Positions 5,585 to 13,354 are shown, counted from the first letter of the stretch. The stretch is 36,769 bases of DNA from JAMCUI01 sp964520615 (GCA_964520615.1 CAZFNL010000068.1:1-36769), one strand, 5' to 3'. Numbers and translations: made by a program. Notes: generated by a model from the letters alone, not told the origin.

Positions 5585-7357
5585 ATGAGCAAAAATCAAA
5601 ATGACTATCTGAATAATCTCCGGCATACAGCGGCTCATCTTCTGGCAAAATCCGTAAAGGAGCTTTATCCTGGAGCTAAAAATGCCATCGGACCAGCGAT
5701 TGAGCACGGATTTTACCAGGATTTTGATATGGGGAAATATAAAATATCTGATGAGGATTTACCAAAGATTGAACAAAAAATGAGAGAAAATCTCCCTTCC
5801 TGGACCCATTTTGTCTTTAATGAAATCACACTTTCTGATGCCAGAAAATTATTTAAGGACAATCCTTATAAGGTAGAAATGGCCGAAGAATTCGCCAAAG
5901 GCGGTAAAAAACTTTTGACAAACGACCCCGGCAATTTTTTGGACTTATGTAAAATGGGTCACGTGGAAAATCCGTCAAGAGAGCTCAAACATTTTAAGCT
6001 CCTAAAAGTTACAGGAGCATATTGGCGCGGGGATGAAAAAAACAAAATGTTGACACGAATATACGGCACAGCTTTTCAAACAAAAAAGGAACTCGAGAAA
6101 TATTTGTGGCAACAGGAAGAAGCCTTAAAACGCGACCACAAAAAAATCGGTCGGGAACAGGAATTATTCATAATTTCCGAAGACGTTGGACCCGGTTTCC
6201 CTATATTTCTACCACAAGGCGCACTTTTACGGCGAATAATTGAGGATTACATAATTGCGGTAAAAAGAGCAAGAAACTATCAATTTGTCTGGTCGCCCCA
6301 CATTGCCAGAAGCAAACTCTATATGACTTCCGGCCACTGGAAAAAATATGACGCCATGTTTAACCCGATGAAATTGGATGAGGAAGAATATGTTCTAAAA
6401 GCGATGAATTGCCCTCATCACTTCCAAGTTTATCTATCAAAACCCAGAAGCTATAGAGATTTACCTTTGAGAATCGCCGAAAACGGCACAGTGTATCGAT
6501 ATGAAAAAAGTGGTGTATTGAACGGTCTTTTTCGCGTCCGAGCACTCACAATTGACGATACTCATACATTTGTCCGTCATGATCAGATTGAGGAAGAATA
6601 TAAAAAAGTACTAGACCTTATACGAAAGATTATGTCTGATTTCGGTTTTAGTAAATATAAGATGAGAGTATCGGTTCGTGATGAAAAACATAAGGAAAAA
6701 TATATGGGAAATGAAAAACTATGGAATATTGCTGAAAAAGCTATTAAAAACGTGGCTCAAAAAAGTGGAATTCCTTGGTACGAAGGGCCCGGTGAAGCGG
6801 CTTTTTACGGTCCAAAACTTGACTTGATGTTTGAAGATGCCCTTGGACGAGAATGGCAGTGCTCAACAGCTCAACTGGATTTTGTGCAACCGGAAAATTT
6901 TGATATGCATTTTATTGACAATAAAGGAAAAACTGCTCGACCAGCCATACTCCATATAGCAATTCTTGGTTCGGTTGAAAGATTTATGGGTATCCTCATT
7001 GAACACTACGGGGGAAAATTTCCGTCCTGGCTCTCCCCGGTACAACTGAAAATCATACCAATTTCTGACCGCCACAACGAATTTGCCAATAGAATAAAAA
7101 ACATTATGTCAGAAAACGGGCTAAGGATAGAAGTTGACGACAGAAACGAAACCATGCAGGGAAAAATCCGCGATGCAACTTTACAAAAGGTACCTTATAT
7201 GTGTATAATAGGGGATAAGGAAATGGAAAAATCCGGAATTGATAAACCGGAAGGTACGTATATATCAGTAAGATCAAGAGATGGTAAAAATTTAGGCCAG
7301 ATTGACCTGGCCCAACTAATAAATAAACTTAAAGTTGAGATTGAAAAGAAAATTTAA
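5585..7357 (+). CDS. thrS: Threonyl-tRNA synthetase, TGS-less
   Basis: Charges tRNA-Thr with threonine in the cytoplasm. The 590-residue protein starts directly with the editing domain: 'RHTAAHLLAKSV' supplies the HxxxH zinc-like motif of the N2 domain and 'LCKMGH' the second half. The class II catalytic core follows with 'MNCPHH', 'YRYEKSG', 'FRVRALTIDDTHTF' and the motif 3 region 'GSVERFMGILIEHYGG'. A C-terminal anticodon-binding domain completes it. The N-terminal TGS domain (about 60 residues in E. coli ThrS) is absent. It lies 10 nt after the U-run of a T-box-like leader, so transcription must read through that terminator. The 3' end overlaps infC. Confidence 0.96.
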   Translation: MSKNQNDYLNNLRHTAAHLLAKSVKELYPGAKNAIGPAIEHGFYQDFDMGKYKISDEDLPKIEQKMRENLPSWTHFVFNEITLSDARKLFKDNPYKVEMAEEFAKGGKKLLTNDPGNFLDLCKMGHVENPSRELKHFKLLKVTGAYWRGDEKNKMLTRIYGTAFQTKKELEKYLWQQEEALKRDHKKIGREQELFIISEDVGPGFPIFLPQGALLRRIIEDYIIAVKRARNYQFVWSPHIARSKLYMTSGHWKKYDAMFNPMKLDEEEYVLKAMNCPHHFQVYLSKPRSYRDLPLRIAENGTVYRYEKSGVLNGLFRVRALTIDDTHTFVRHDQIEEEYKKVLDLIRKIMSDFGFSKYKMRVSVRDEKHKEKYMGNEKLWNIAEKAIKNVAQKSGIPWYEGPGEAAFYGPKLDLMFEDALGREWQCSTAQLDFVQPENFDMHFIDNKGKTARPAILHIAILGSVERFMGILIEHYGGKFPSWLSPVQLKIIPISDRHNEFANRIKNIMSENGLRIEVDDRNETMQGKIRDATLQKVPYMCIIGDKEMEKSGIDKPEGTYISVRSRDGKNLGQIDLAQLINKLKVEIEKKI

Positions 7358-7898
7358 ATATTATCGGTTAAACTATCAGATTACTGCACCCCAGTTGAGA
7401 CTTCTTGATGAAACTGGTAAACAGATTGGGATTGTTGACAAGAACGAAGCTTTAAGACGTGCTCAGGCGGAAGAAAAAGATTTGGTAGAAATAGCACCAA
7501 ACTCCAAGCCTCCGGTGGTAAAGCTCATTGATTTTAAGAAGTTTAAGTATTTGGAGGCGAAAAAGGAAAGGGAGTCGAGGAAAAATATAAAACACGTAGG
7601 TGTGAAGGAAATCAGGCTTTCACCTTTTATGGGTGAACATGATTTAAATATTCGTTTGGGACAGGCGCAAGAATTTCTAAAAGACGGGAACCAGCTTAAA
7701 ATTTCATTACCCTTTAAGGGACGTGAGATTGCGCATCAGGAATTCGGTAGGGAAATAATGGGGAAAGCGATACAACATTTGCAGGAAATATCAAAAGTGG
7801 TAAAAAATCCATATATGGAAGGAAGAGTGCTAGTAGCTATCCTGACACCGGCAAAAGCAGTAGGCGGGAATGATAAAAAAGAAAAAGATACTGATTGA
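7335..7898 (+). CDS. infC: Translation initiation factor IF-3
   Basis: Binds the 30S subunit, checks start-codon/initiator-tRNA pairing and prevents premature 50S joining. The N-domain is recognised by 'YRLNYQITAPQLRLLDETGK' and 'PNSKPPVVKLIDFKKFKY', the C-domain by 'KEIRLSPFMGEHDLNIRLGQ' and 'LPFKGREIAHQEFG'. No ATG is available near the expected N-terminus. The start must be TTG 7335 or TTG 7341, both inside thrS, which fits the family habit of using a rare start for autoregulation. It heads the classic infC-rpmI-rplT block. Confidence 0.93.
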   Translation: MRLKRKFKYYRLNYQITAPQLRLLDETGKQIGIVDKNEALRRAQAEEKDLVEIAPNSKPPVVKLIDFKKFKYLEAKKERESRKNIKHVGVKEIRLSPFMGEHDLNIRLGQAQEFLKDGNQLKISLPFKGREIAHQEFGREIMGKAIQHLQEISKVVKNPYMEGRVLVAILTPAKAVGGNDKKEKDTD

Positions 7899-7933
7899 TA
7901 GAATTATTAAACCTAAATTTATAGTATCAAAAA

Positions 7934-8128
7934 ATGCCAAAACTCAAAACTAAAAAAACAATTGCTAAAAGATTTAAGATTACGGCTACCGGGAAGGTAA
8001 TAAGAGGACATTTGGCAGCTCGCCACCGAATGTTCCATAAGGACACCAGAAGAAAGCGCAGGTTCTCGGAACCGATTGTAGTAGGAGAAAAAATGGCGAA
8101 TGCGATAAAATCAGTTATTTCAAATTAA
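7934..8128 (+). CDS. rpmI: 50S ribosomal protein L35
   Basis: Small basic ribosomal protein, 64 residues, with the usual 'MPKLKTKKTIAKRFKITATG' start and a 'HRMFHKDTRRKR' central segment. It lies between infC and rplT as in most bacteria. A TATAGT at 7920-7925 ends 8 nt before the ATG and may give an internal leaderless start, but it could be chance. Confidence 0.96.
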   Translation: MPKLKTKKTIAKRFKITATGKVIRGHLAARHRMFHKDTRRKRRFSEPIVVGEKMANAIKSVISN

Positions 8129-8140
8129 ACCAGTAAACAT

Positions 8141-8488
8141 ATGAGAATAAAAAGAGGAATTGTCAGCCATAGGAAACATAAAAAGCTTTTAGAATCCACA
8201 TCAGGGTACAGGATGACCAAAAGAAGACTGGTAAAAGTTGCCAAGGAAGCCTCACTGCACGCAGGCCAATATGCCTATGCAGGAAGAAGGTTGAAAAAAT
8301 CAGATTTCCGGAAGCTTTGGATCACAAGAATATCTTCCGCTGTCAAGGAGCAGGGGATATCATATAGCTTTTTCATCAATAAATTGAAGAAAGCCGATAT
8401 TCAACTTGACCGTAAAATACTAAGCGATATTCTCTTAAACGACGGCAAAACTTTCAAAGCAATAGTTGACAAAGCGAAATCAGTTTGA
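8141..8488 (+). CDS. rplT: 50S ribosomal protein L20
   Basis: 23S-rRNA-binding assembly protein, 115 residues. 'RIKRGIVSHRKHKKLLESTSGY' and 'LWITRISSAVKEQGISYSFF' are diagnostic. It lies 12 nt downstream of rpmI in the same operon. Its last codons hold the promoter of the aromatic operon leader: the -35 box is inside the gene and the extended -10 TG lies in the TGA stop codon. No L20-type autoregulatory pseudoknot was recognised. Confidence 0.96.
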   Translation: MRIKRGIVSHRKHKKLLESTSGYRMTKRRLVKVAKEASLHAGQYAYAGRRLKKSDFRKLWITRISSAVKEQGISYSFFINKLKKADIQLDRKILSDILLNDGKTFKAIVDKAKSV

Positions 8489-8494
8489 TATATT
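8466..8494 (+). promoter_or_regulatory. Promoter of the aromatic operon
   Basis: TTGACA (8466-8471), 17-nt spacer, TATATT (8489-8494) with extended TGA that coincides with the rplT stop codon. The predicted start near 8501 leaves about 6 nt before the leader-peptide ATG. Confidence 0.75.
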
Positions 8495-8507
8495 CCGATA
8501 TAACAAC

Positions 8508-8561
8508 ATGAATTCAAGCACACCAACCTGGTCAAAGTATTACTTTTACTTTACCTCCTAA
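8508..8561 (+). CDS. Aromatic leader peptide (attenuator peptide)
   Basis: Seventeen codons reading MNSSTPTWSKYYFYFTS, then TAA. Six of 17 residues are aromatic: Trp8, Tyr11, Tyr12, Phe13, Tyr14, Phe15. The peptide is too short for standard gene finders. It starts ~13 nt after the -10 box of a near-consensus promoter and ends before the AGGGGG arm of a hairpin that competes with an antiterminator. By analogy with trpL, pheL and pheM of enterobacteria its job is to report charged tRNA-Trp/Tyr/Phe levels through ribosome stalling, not to make a functional peptide. No Shine-Dalgarno precedes it; initiation is probably near-leaderless. Translation is unproven. Confidence 0.82.
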   Translation: MNSSTPTWSKYYFYFTS

Positions 8562-8642
8562 AAAGGGGGTTGGTGTTTGTGTGAAATAAACAAAGTTTAA
8601 TAAAATTTATATAACCAACCTCCTTAAAAAGGAGGTTTTTTT
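8520..8642 (+). promoter_or_regulatory. Ribosome-mediated transcription attenuator of the aro operon
   Basis: Four segments compete. Segment 1, ACACCAACC (8520-8528, inside the leader peptide just before the Trp codon), pairs with GGTTGGTGT (8568-8576) over 9 bp. Segment 2, GGGGGTTGGT (8565-8574), can instead pair with ACCAACCTCC (8614-8623, segment 3) over 10 bp with one G-U, which destroys the terminator. Segments 3 and 4 form the terminator (8617-8637). CCTCCT (8554-8559) with AGGGGG (8564-8569) is a further pre-emptor. A ribosome stalled at Trp or the first Tyr codon masks segment 1 and lets 2:3 form, so the operon is read. Fast translation to the stop codon masks segment 2, and 3:4 terminates. 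Confidence 0.8.
8617..8642 (+). terminator. Attenuator terminator
   Basis: AACCTCCTT (8617-8625) pairs perfectly with AAGGAGGTT (8629-8637) across an AAA loop, and seven T end at 8642. It stands between the promoter at 8466 and the first enzyme gene at 8728. Confidence 0.92.
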
Positions 8643-8685
8643 ATGCAGTTCTAATCTTCACTTCGTATCAGCAAGAACTGCATAA
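8641..8685 (+). other. 12-bp inverted repeat after the attenuator
   Basis: TTATGCAGTTCT (8641-8652) and AGAACTGCATAA (8674-8685) pair perfectly around a 21-nt loop. It lies in the readthrough mRNA only. It may stabilise the 5' end or hide a mini-ORF start at 8643. Confidence 0.6.
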
Positions 8686-8687
8686 TC

Positions 8688-8711
8688 CCGCCGAAGCCTT
8701 GGTGAAGGCGG
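8688..8711 (+). other. GC-rich hairpin upstream of the DAHP synthase start
   Basis: CCGCC (8688-8692) pairs with GGCGG (8707-8711); alternatively GCCTT (8696-8700) pairs with AAGGC (8705-8709) around GGTG. It ends 16 nt before the ATG at 8728 and could affect initiation or belong to a dispersed repeat. Confidence 0.45.
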
Positions 8712-8727
8712 ATAGATTGGATATCTT

Positions 8728-9741
8728 ATGATCATTTTCTTAAAACTGCATCTTGCACTCGACAAGGAAAAAGAATTCAGGAAGTTCCTTGTTGATCGCA
8801 ATATTAACGTAATCCCTGTGAGGCGTCATGAACAAACCCTTCTTGTGGTGGCTGGCCGATTTGGCGAATTGGTCAAAAGGGAGGTAGAAAACCACCGCTA
8901 CGTCGAAAAAATTCTTGAAACTGACAAACCGTATAAACTTGCTGGGATGAGTTTCAATAAATCAGGCACCAAGATAAAACTACCCAAAGGCACGGTAATC
9001 GGGAATAAACACATAGTAATCATGGCGGGACCGTGCTCGGTCGAAACAAAGGAACAAATCATGACAAGCGCCAAGGAAGTCAAAGAATCAGGTTCACAGA
9101 TTCTGCGCGGAGGCGCCTTTAAGCCTCGTACGGGGCCTTATGACTTCCAGGGTTTGGGCAAAATTGGGCTTCATTTTTTGCGCGAAGCGGCAGACAGAAT
9201 GAATTTATCAGTGATTACCGAAGTTTTGGATGTACGCGATATCGAAATGATAGAAAAATATACCGATATTTTCCAGGTCGGAACACGCAATATGCAGAAT
9301 TACCCTCTTCTTAAAGAACTGGGCCACTCTAGAAAACCGGTACTCCTCAAACGCGGCATGTGGGCAACCTACAAGGAGCTTCTTTTGGCAGCTGAATATA
9401 TTCTTTTGGGTGGGAACGAAAATGTCATACTTTGTGAAAGGGGCATCCGCACGCATGTGCCGGAAACCAGATTCACGCTTGACCTGAATGCTGTTGCCTA
9501 CCTGAAGCATGAGACGCATCTGCCTGTCATTGTGGACCCCAGCCACGGTACTGGCCGGGCCAATATGGTCCGCGCGATGAGCAAGGCTGCAATAGCAGCG
9601 GGAGCTGACGGGTTACTGATAGAAGCGCACACCAATCCGTTGAAATCCGTATCTGATGCCGACCAGGCGATTTCGATGCAGGAATTGAAAAAATTAATTA
9701 AAGAGGTAAAAAGGGTGGCTGAGGCTGTAGACAGAAAATAG
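8728..9741 (+). CDS. aroF: DAHP synthase, type I-beta with N-terminal regulatory domain
   Basis: First enzyme of the shikimate pathway: PEP plus erythrose 4-phosphate to DAHP. Residues 1-65 form a ferredoxin/ACT-like domain (IIFLKLHLALDKEKEFRKF), the kind that gives Phe/Tyr feedback inhibition in Thermotoga DAHP synthase. The TIM-barrel follows with 'MAGPCSVE' (metal Cys near residue 102), 'FKPRTGPYDFQGLG', 'VGTRNMQN', 'LLKRGM', 'DPSHGTGR' (metal His) and 'IEAHTNP' (metal Glu). The 337-residue length fits the I-beta class. It is the first gene after the attenuator, so its supply is probably controlled twice, by attenuation and by allostery. No clear ribosome-binding site is seen. Confidence 0.95.
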   Translation: MIIFLKLHLALDKEKEFRKFLVDRNINVIPVRRHEQTLLVVAGRFGELVKREVENHRYVEKILETDKPYKLAGMSFNKSGTKIKLPKGTVIGNKHIVIMAGPCSVETKEQIMTSAKEVKESGSQILRGGAFKPRTGPYDFQGLGKIGLHFLREAADRMNLSVITEVLDVRDIEMIEKYTDIFQVGTRNMQNYPLLKELGHSRKPVLLKRGMWATYKELLLAAEYILLGGNENVILCERGIRTHVPETRFTLDLNAVAYLKHETHLPVIVDPSHGTGRANMVRAMSKAAIAAGADGLLIEAHTNPLKSVSDADQAISMQELKKLIKEVKRVAEAVDRK

Positions 9742-9753
9742 ACAGGAAAACAT

Positions 9754-10617
9754 ATGCCAAACACTGACGGCTATAATAATCAAAAAATTGCATATCTGGG
9801 AATTCCCGGATCTTATTCATATGTCGCAGTACATAAATACATGAAAAATGAAAAAAAGATAACAGGAGCAGAATCGATAAAGGAGGTTTTTGAACTAGTA
9901 GACTCCGGTAAATGCTCAGCCGGAATAATACCTTTGGAAAATACCACCACCGGAAGTATTTATGAATCATATGACGCGCTTTTAGATACGGGTCTGACGA
10001 TAACAGCGGAAATAATTCTATCTATCCACCACCATATATTAGGGATTGATAAAGAAGTATCTGAAAATCACTTCAGGAATGTCCAAAAATGCCTATCCCA
10101 TCCCCAGGCAATCTCCCAGTGCGTCGATTTTCTGTCCGCTCACCCGTGGATAAAGCCTGTTTTTACTACCGACACTGCGTCTGCCGCCAAAGAGGTGGCA
10201 AAGTGCGGAAAGTCGGATCTTATAGCCATAGCTGGAAAAGAAGCAGCAGATATTTACAACCTTACCATTCTTGGTAAAAATATCGAGACTGTCTCATCCA
10301 ATTACACCAGGTTTATAAAAGTGCAAAAAAATATAAACAAGTCAGAAGGGAACAAAATCTCACTGGCTTTCTCTGTCCGTCACATACCAGGTAGCCTTTC
10401 AAAAGTTTTAGAATCATATGCACGTACTGGTCTAAACCTTACCAAAATTGAATCAAGGCCGGTCTTTGGACGCCCGTGGGAATATATCTTTTTTCTGGAT
10501 TTTGAGATCGGTAACAAAGGTAAGTCTGTAGAAAATGTTCTTTCCGAAATGAAGGAAAACACAAACTTTCTGACAGTTTTAGGAAGGTTTCCGAAGGGAA
10601 AAATATATGAGACTTAA
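9754..10617 (+). CDS. pheA: Prephenate dehydratase with ACT domain
   Basis: Converts prephenate to phenylpyruvate, the last step before Phe. The catalytic part (about residues 10-190) has 'YLGIPGSYSYVAV', 'GIIPLENTTTGSI' and 'SSNYTRFIKV', which includes the catalytic Thr of the TRF motif. The ACT domain (about 200-280) carries 'LTKIESRPVFGRPWEYIFFL', matching the ESRP Phe-binding motif, so feedback inhibition by Phe is expected. It is not fused to chorismate mutase as in E. coli PheA; that enzyme is the next gene, overlapping by 11 bp. A reasonable ribosome-binding site (AGGAA, about 7 nt before the ATG) is present. Confidence 0.95.
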   Translation: MPNTDGYNNQKIAYLGIPGSYSYVAVHKYMKNEKKITGAESIKEVFELVDSGKCSAGIIPLENTTTGSIYESYDALLDTGLTITAEIILSIHHHILGIDKEVSENHFRNVQKCLSHPQAISQCVDFLSAHPWIKPVFTTDTASAAKEVAKCGKSDLIAIAGKEAADIYNLTILGKNIETVSSNYTRFIKVQKNINKSEGNKISLAFSVRHIPGSLSKVLESYARTGLNLTKIESRPVFGRPWEYIFFLDFEIGNKGKSVENVLSEMKENTNFLTVLGRFPKGKIYET

Positions 10618-10870
10618 CAAATTCAGAAAAGAAATAAACAAAATCGACGCAAAGATTCTGGAACTTTTGGCAAGACGTTTTCTCTTTGCTCATAAAATCA
10701 AAGAGATTAAGAAAAAAGAAAAATTGCCCATTCAGGATCAAAAAAGAGAAGAGGAAATTTTTCTAGACATAAGTATTCTTTCCAAAAAACTGGATCTCAA
10801 TCCAGTTTTTGCTGAGGAAATATTTAAGAAAATTATTAAAGAGTCGCGCAGACTTCAAAATGAAAAATAA
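10607..10870 (+). CDS. Chorismate mutase, AroQ class, monofunctional
   Basis: Rearranges chorismate to prephenate. The 87-residue all-helical protein matches AroQ chorismate mutases: 'FRKEINKIDAKILELLARRF' is helix 1 with the conserved Arg and Asp, 'AHKIKEIKKKEKLPIQDQKREEEI' contains the catalytic Lys and the R-E-E pattern, and 'EIFKKIIKESRRLQ' ends the domain. It overlaps pheA (11 bp) and tyrA (11 bp), implying translational coupling. No regulatory domain is present. Confidence 0.92.
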   Translation: MRLNKFRKEINKIDAKILELLARRFLFAHKIKEIKKKEKLPIQDQKREEEIFLDISILSKKLDLNPVFAEEIFKKIIKESRRLQNEK

Positions 10871-11753
10871 TTTCCCCGAGAAAATTGCCATAATCGGTGT
10901 AGGCCTTATAGGAGGATCTATTTCTTTGGGTCTAAAAAAGCAATTAGGCTCTAAAATCACCGTTTACGGTATCTGCAGTTTGCCCAATAGGACTGAGCAG
11001 GCACTAAAGACCGGAGTAATTGACCGGAAGATTGAAGCTGTCCATAAGTTATCCAAAGATATATCGCTTATTATCCTTTCAATGCCTATAAACAAAATAA
11101 TAAACTTCATAGGAAACGCAAACCTGAGTCTTTTACCAAAAGATTGCTTGATTATCGATACGGGAAGCACAAAAGAAATTATATGCAACAAAGCAAGAAA
11201 GCATTTGGCAGGATTTCAAAGGTTTATAGGAAACCATCCTATGGCGGGAAAAGAACAAAACGGATTTGAGAATGCTGATCCGTACCTTTTCCGCAACAAA
11301 CCGTGGATTATTTGTCCGGATGAGAAAAGCCGGAAGACGGATATTTTTTTATGCCGGAAAATAGCACTTCTTTTAGGGGCAAAAACACTAATAATGAAAC
11401 CTGACATACATGACAGGATTGCAGCTTCGGTTAGCCACTTACCTTCTGCTGTAGCAAGTATACTAACAATAAGCATTACGGGTAATTCAGCCTGGAATAA
11501 CGAGGCCAAAAATATTGCCTCTACTGGTTTTCGTGATACTTCAAGACTTGCCAGCCTAAGCCCGGAAATCAAACGCGACATATTGCTCTCCAACAGAAAA
11601 AATGTGATCAATTCTCTTGAAAATTTGGGCCGTCATATAAATATATTCACCCGGCTTATTAAAATGGGCAAAAGAAGACAAATATCAGATTTCCTGGCGA
11701 ATGCAAAACGAGAAAGGGACAGATGGTTATTAGACTATTTTGAAAAAATATGA
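10860..11753 (+). CDS. tyrA: Prephenate dehydrogenase
   Basis: Oxidatively decarboxylates prephenate to 4-hydroxyphenylpyruvate, the Tyr branch. The NAD(P)-binding loop is 'IIGVGLIGGSISLGL' near the N-terminus. 'FIGNHPMAGKEQNGFENAD' contains the catalytic/substrate His of the family, and the helical C-terminal domain follows. ATG 10860 is preferred over the upstream in-frame ATG at 10809 because the latter lies deep inside the chorismate mutase gene and adds a non-family extension. At 297 residues it lacks an ACT domain. It overlaps aroB by 4 bp (ATGA). Arogenate use cannot be excluded. Confidence 0.93.
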   Translation: MKNNFPEKIAIIGVGLIGGSISLGLKKQLGSKITVYGICSLPNRTEQALKTGVIDRKIEAVHKLSKDISLIILSMPINKIINFIGNANLSLLPKDCLIIDTGSTKEIICNKARKHLAGFQRFIGNHPMAGKEQNGFENADPYLFRNKPWIICPDEKSRKTDIFLCRKIALLLGAKTLIMKPDIHDRIAASVSHLPSAVASILTISITGNSAWNNEAKNIASTGFRDTSRLASLSPEIKRDILLSNRKNVINSLENLGRHINIFTRLIKMGKRRQISDFLANAKRERDRWLLDYFEKI

Positions 11754-12868
11754 AAATATTAAAGAGAGTCGATCAAATCGTTCATTCGGAAAAAGTTGAA
11801 AAAACCACGCTTCTTACGGGCTCTGGTATTCTGGGTAATTTGTACCATTTGCCTGAAATAAACAGTCCCCAATATTCGTCTTTCCTGCTTTTGGCCGATA
11901 AAAATGTTTTTGACATTTACGGAAGAAAGTTAGTCTTTTCACTTAAAAAAACAGGAAAAAAAGTGTTCGTTTCGCTTTTCGATCATGGCGAAAAGGATAA
12001 AAACCTAATATCCATCACTAAGATGATAACTCCTTTTATATCAGCAGGTATCGACAGGAAGGCATGTCTTATCTCTTTCGGAGGCGGAGTGGCTTCAGAT
12101 ATTGGCGGGTTTATGGCCTCTATACTTTTGCGCGGGATTTCCTCAATAAATCTTCCTACTTCGCTTTTGGCCCAGACCGACGCTGCACTAGGCGGAAAAT
12201 CAGGTGTCGATTTATGGCTTCCTGACGGTACTATGGCAAAAAACATGATTGGTAGTTTCCGCCAGCCCCGTGAAGTTATTACTGATATCGACACTCTTTC
12301 TACACTACCCCGGAAAGAATTATTAAACGGTCTTGGCGAAATGGCCAAATACGCTATCGGATGGGATATTCCCGCAAAAAAGAAGCTTCAAAAATTGGCA
12401 AAAGGAAACTTTGCCGATAAATCTTTGTTGATGGAGGTAGTATTTAACTGCCAGAAGTTAAAAGCGGAAATCGTCCGAAAAGATCCTTTTGATATTTTGG
12501 GAGAGCGGGAAAAACTGAATTTTGGTCATACTGTGGGCCATGCCGTAGAAGGCGCCAGCAAAGGCAGATTGTCACACGGCGAGGCTGTATCAATCGGTAT
12601 TGCGGCAGCAGCAAAACTCAGTCTATTTTTAAGTCTTATCAATCAAAATGAATATAATTCGATTATTAATTTTTTAATAAAATTGAATCTTCCCATAAAA
12701 ACAACATGTTTAAGAAAAGAAAATGTGCTGTCACTTATGAACTTGGATAAAAAGGCGGGCAGATTTGTCCTGATTAAAAGTCAAGGCAAAAAAGAATGTC
12801 TTGTAATAAAAAAATTTATTGAGGGAAAGATTATAGAAAAAGCCGTGAACGAAATATTAATACATTAG
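11750..12868 (+). CDS. aroB: 3-dehydroquinate synthase
   Basis: Second shikimate step, DAHP to 3-dehydroquinate, NAD- and metal-dependent. Diagnostic stretches are 'SFGGGVASDIGGFMASI', 'INLPTSLLAQTDAALGGKSG', 'NMIGSFRQPREVI' and 'LNFGHTVGHAVEG', which with Glu of 'NGLGEMAKYAI' supply metal ligands. The 372-residue length is normal. It is coupled to tyrA by a 4-bp overlap. A 33-nt gap separates it from aroQ. Confidence 0.96.
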   Translation: MKILKRVDQIVHSEKVEKTTLLTGSGILGNLYHLPEINSPQYSSFLLLADKNVFDIYGRKLVFSLKKTGKKVFVSLFDHGEKDKNLISITKMITPFISAGIDRKACLISFGGGVASDIGGFMASILLRGISSINLPTSLLAQTDAALGGKSGVDLWLPDGTMAKNMIGSFRQPREVITDIDTLSTLPRKELLNGLGEMAKYAIGWDIPAKKKLQKLAKGNFADKSLLMEVVFNCQKLKAEIVRKDPFDILGEREKLNFGHTVGHAVEGASKGRLSHGEAVSIGIAAAAKLSLFLSLINQNEYNSIINFLIKLNLPIKTTCLRKENVLSLMNLDKKAGRFVLIKSQGKKECLVIKKFIEGKIIEKAVNEILIH

Positions 12869-12901
12869 AATTTTAGTGTTAAAAATCTTACTCAAAGAAT
12901 T

Positions 12902-13354
12902 ATGAAAATACTTATCTTAAACGGGCCGAACCTAAACATGCTGGGAAAACGTGACCCGTCAAAATACGGTAATATGACACTTGACCAAATAAATAATAAC
13001 CTTCGGGCAATAGCCGCACAAATGGATGTGTCACTTGTTTTCTTCCAATCCAACTGCGAAGGGGCTTTGATTAATCATATCCAGAAAGATACGATTAAAA
13101 ATGACATCTCTGGAGTAATCATAAACCCGGGAGCACTTGTACGATATGGCTATTCGCTGCGCCAGGCGCTTATAGATTTAGGGAAACCGGTAATGGAAAT
13201 TCACATGTCCGACATAGATAAAACGGGTGTCAGTAAATCCGTAAATGTCCTTGAGGATGTCAGGATTGGCCAGGTGAAAGGAATGAAGGAAAACAGTTAT
13301 TTTGTAGGATTGCAAAAACTAATTGAGTATATCAGGTTAAAAGGACAAAAATAA
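12902..13354 (+). CDS. aroQ: Type II 3-dehydroquinate dehydratase, divergent
   Basis: Third step, 3-dehydroquinate to 3-dehydroshikimate. The type II flavodoxin-like fold is clear from 'ILNGPNLNMLGKRDPSKYG', which keeps the catalytic Arg and Tyr of the lid loop, and from 'FFQSNCEGALINHIQ'. The substrate-binding part differs from the family: the usual NPGAYTHTS is NPGALVRYG, replacing the conserved His, and the HLSN-region partner is HMSD with the later Arg not obvious. With aroB and aroA on either side, the pathway role is strongly supported, but substrate contacts are probably rearranged. 150 residues is normal. Confidence 0.9.
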   Translation: MKILILNGPNLNMLGKRDPSKYGNMTLDQINNNLRAIAAQMDVSLVFFQSNCEGALINHIQKDTIKNDISGVIINPGALVRYGYSLRQALIDLGKPVMEIHMSDIDKTGVSKSVNVLEDVRIGQVKGMKENSYFVGLQKLIEYIRLKGQK

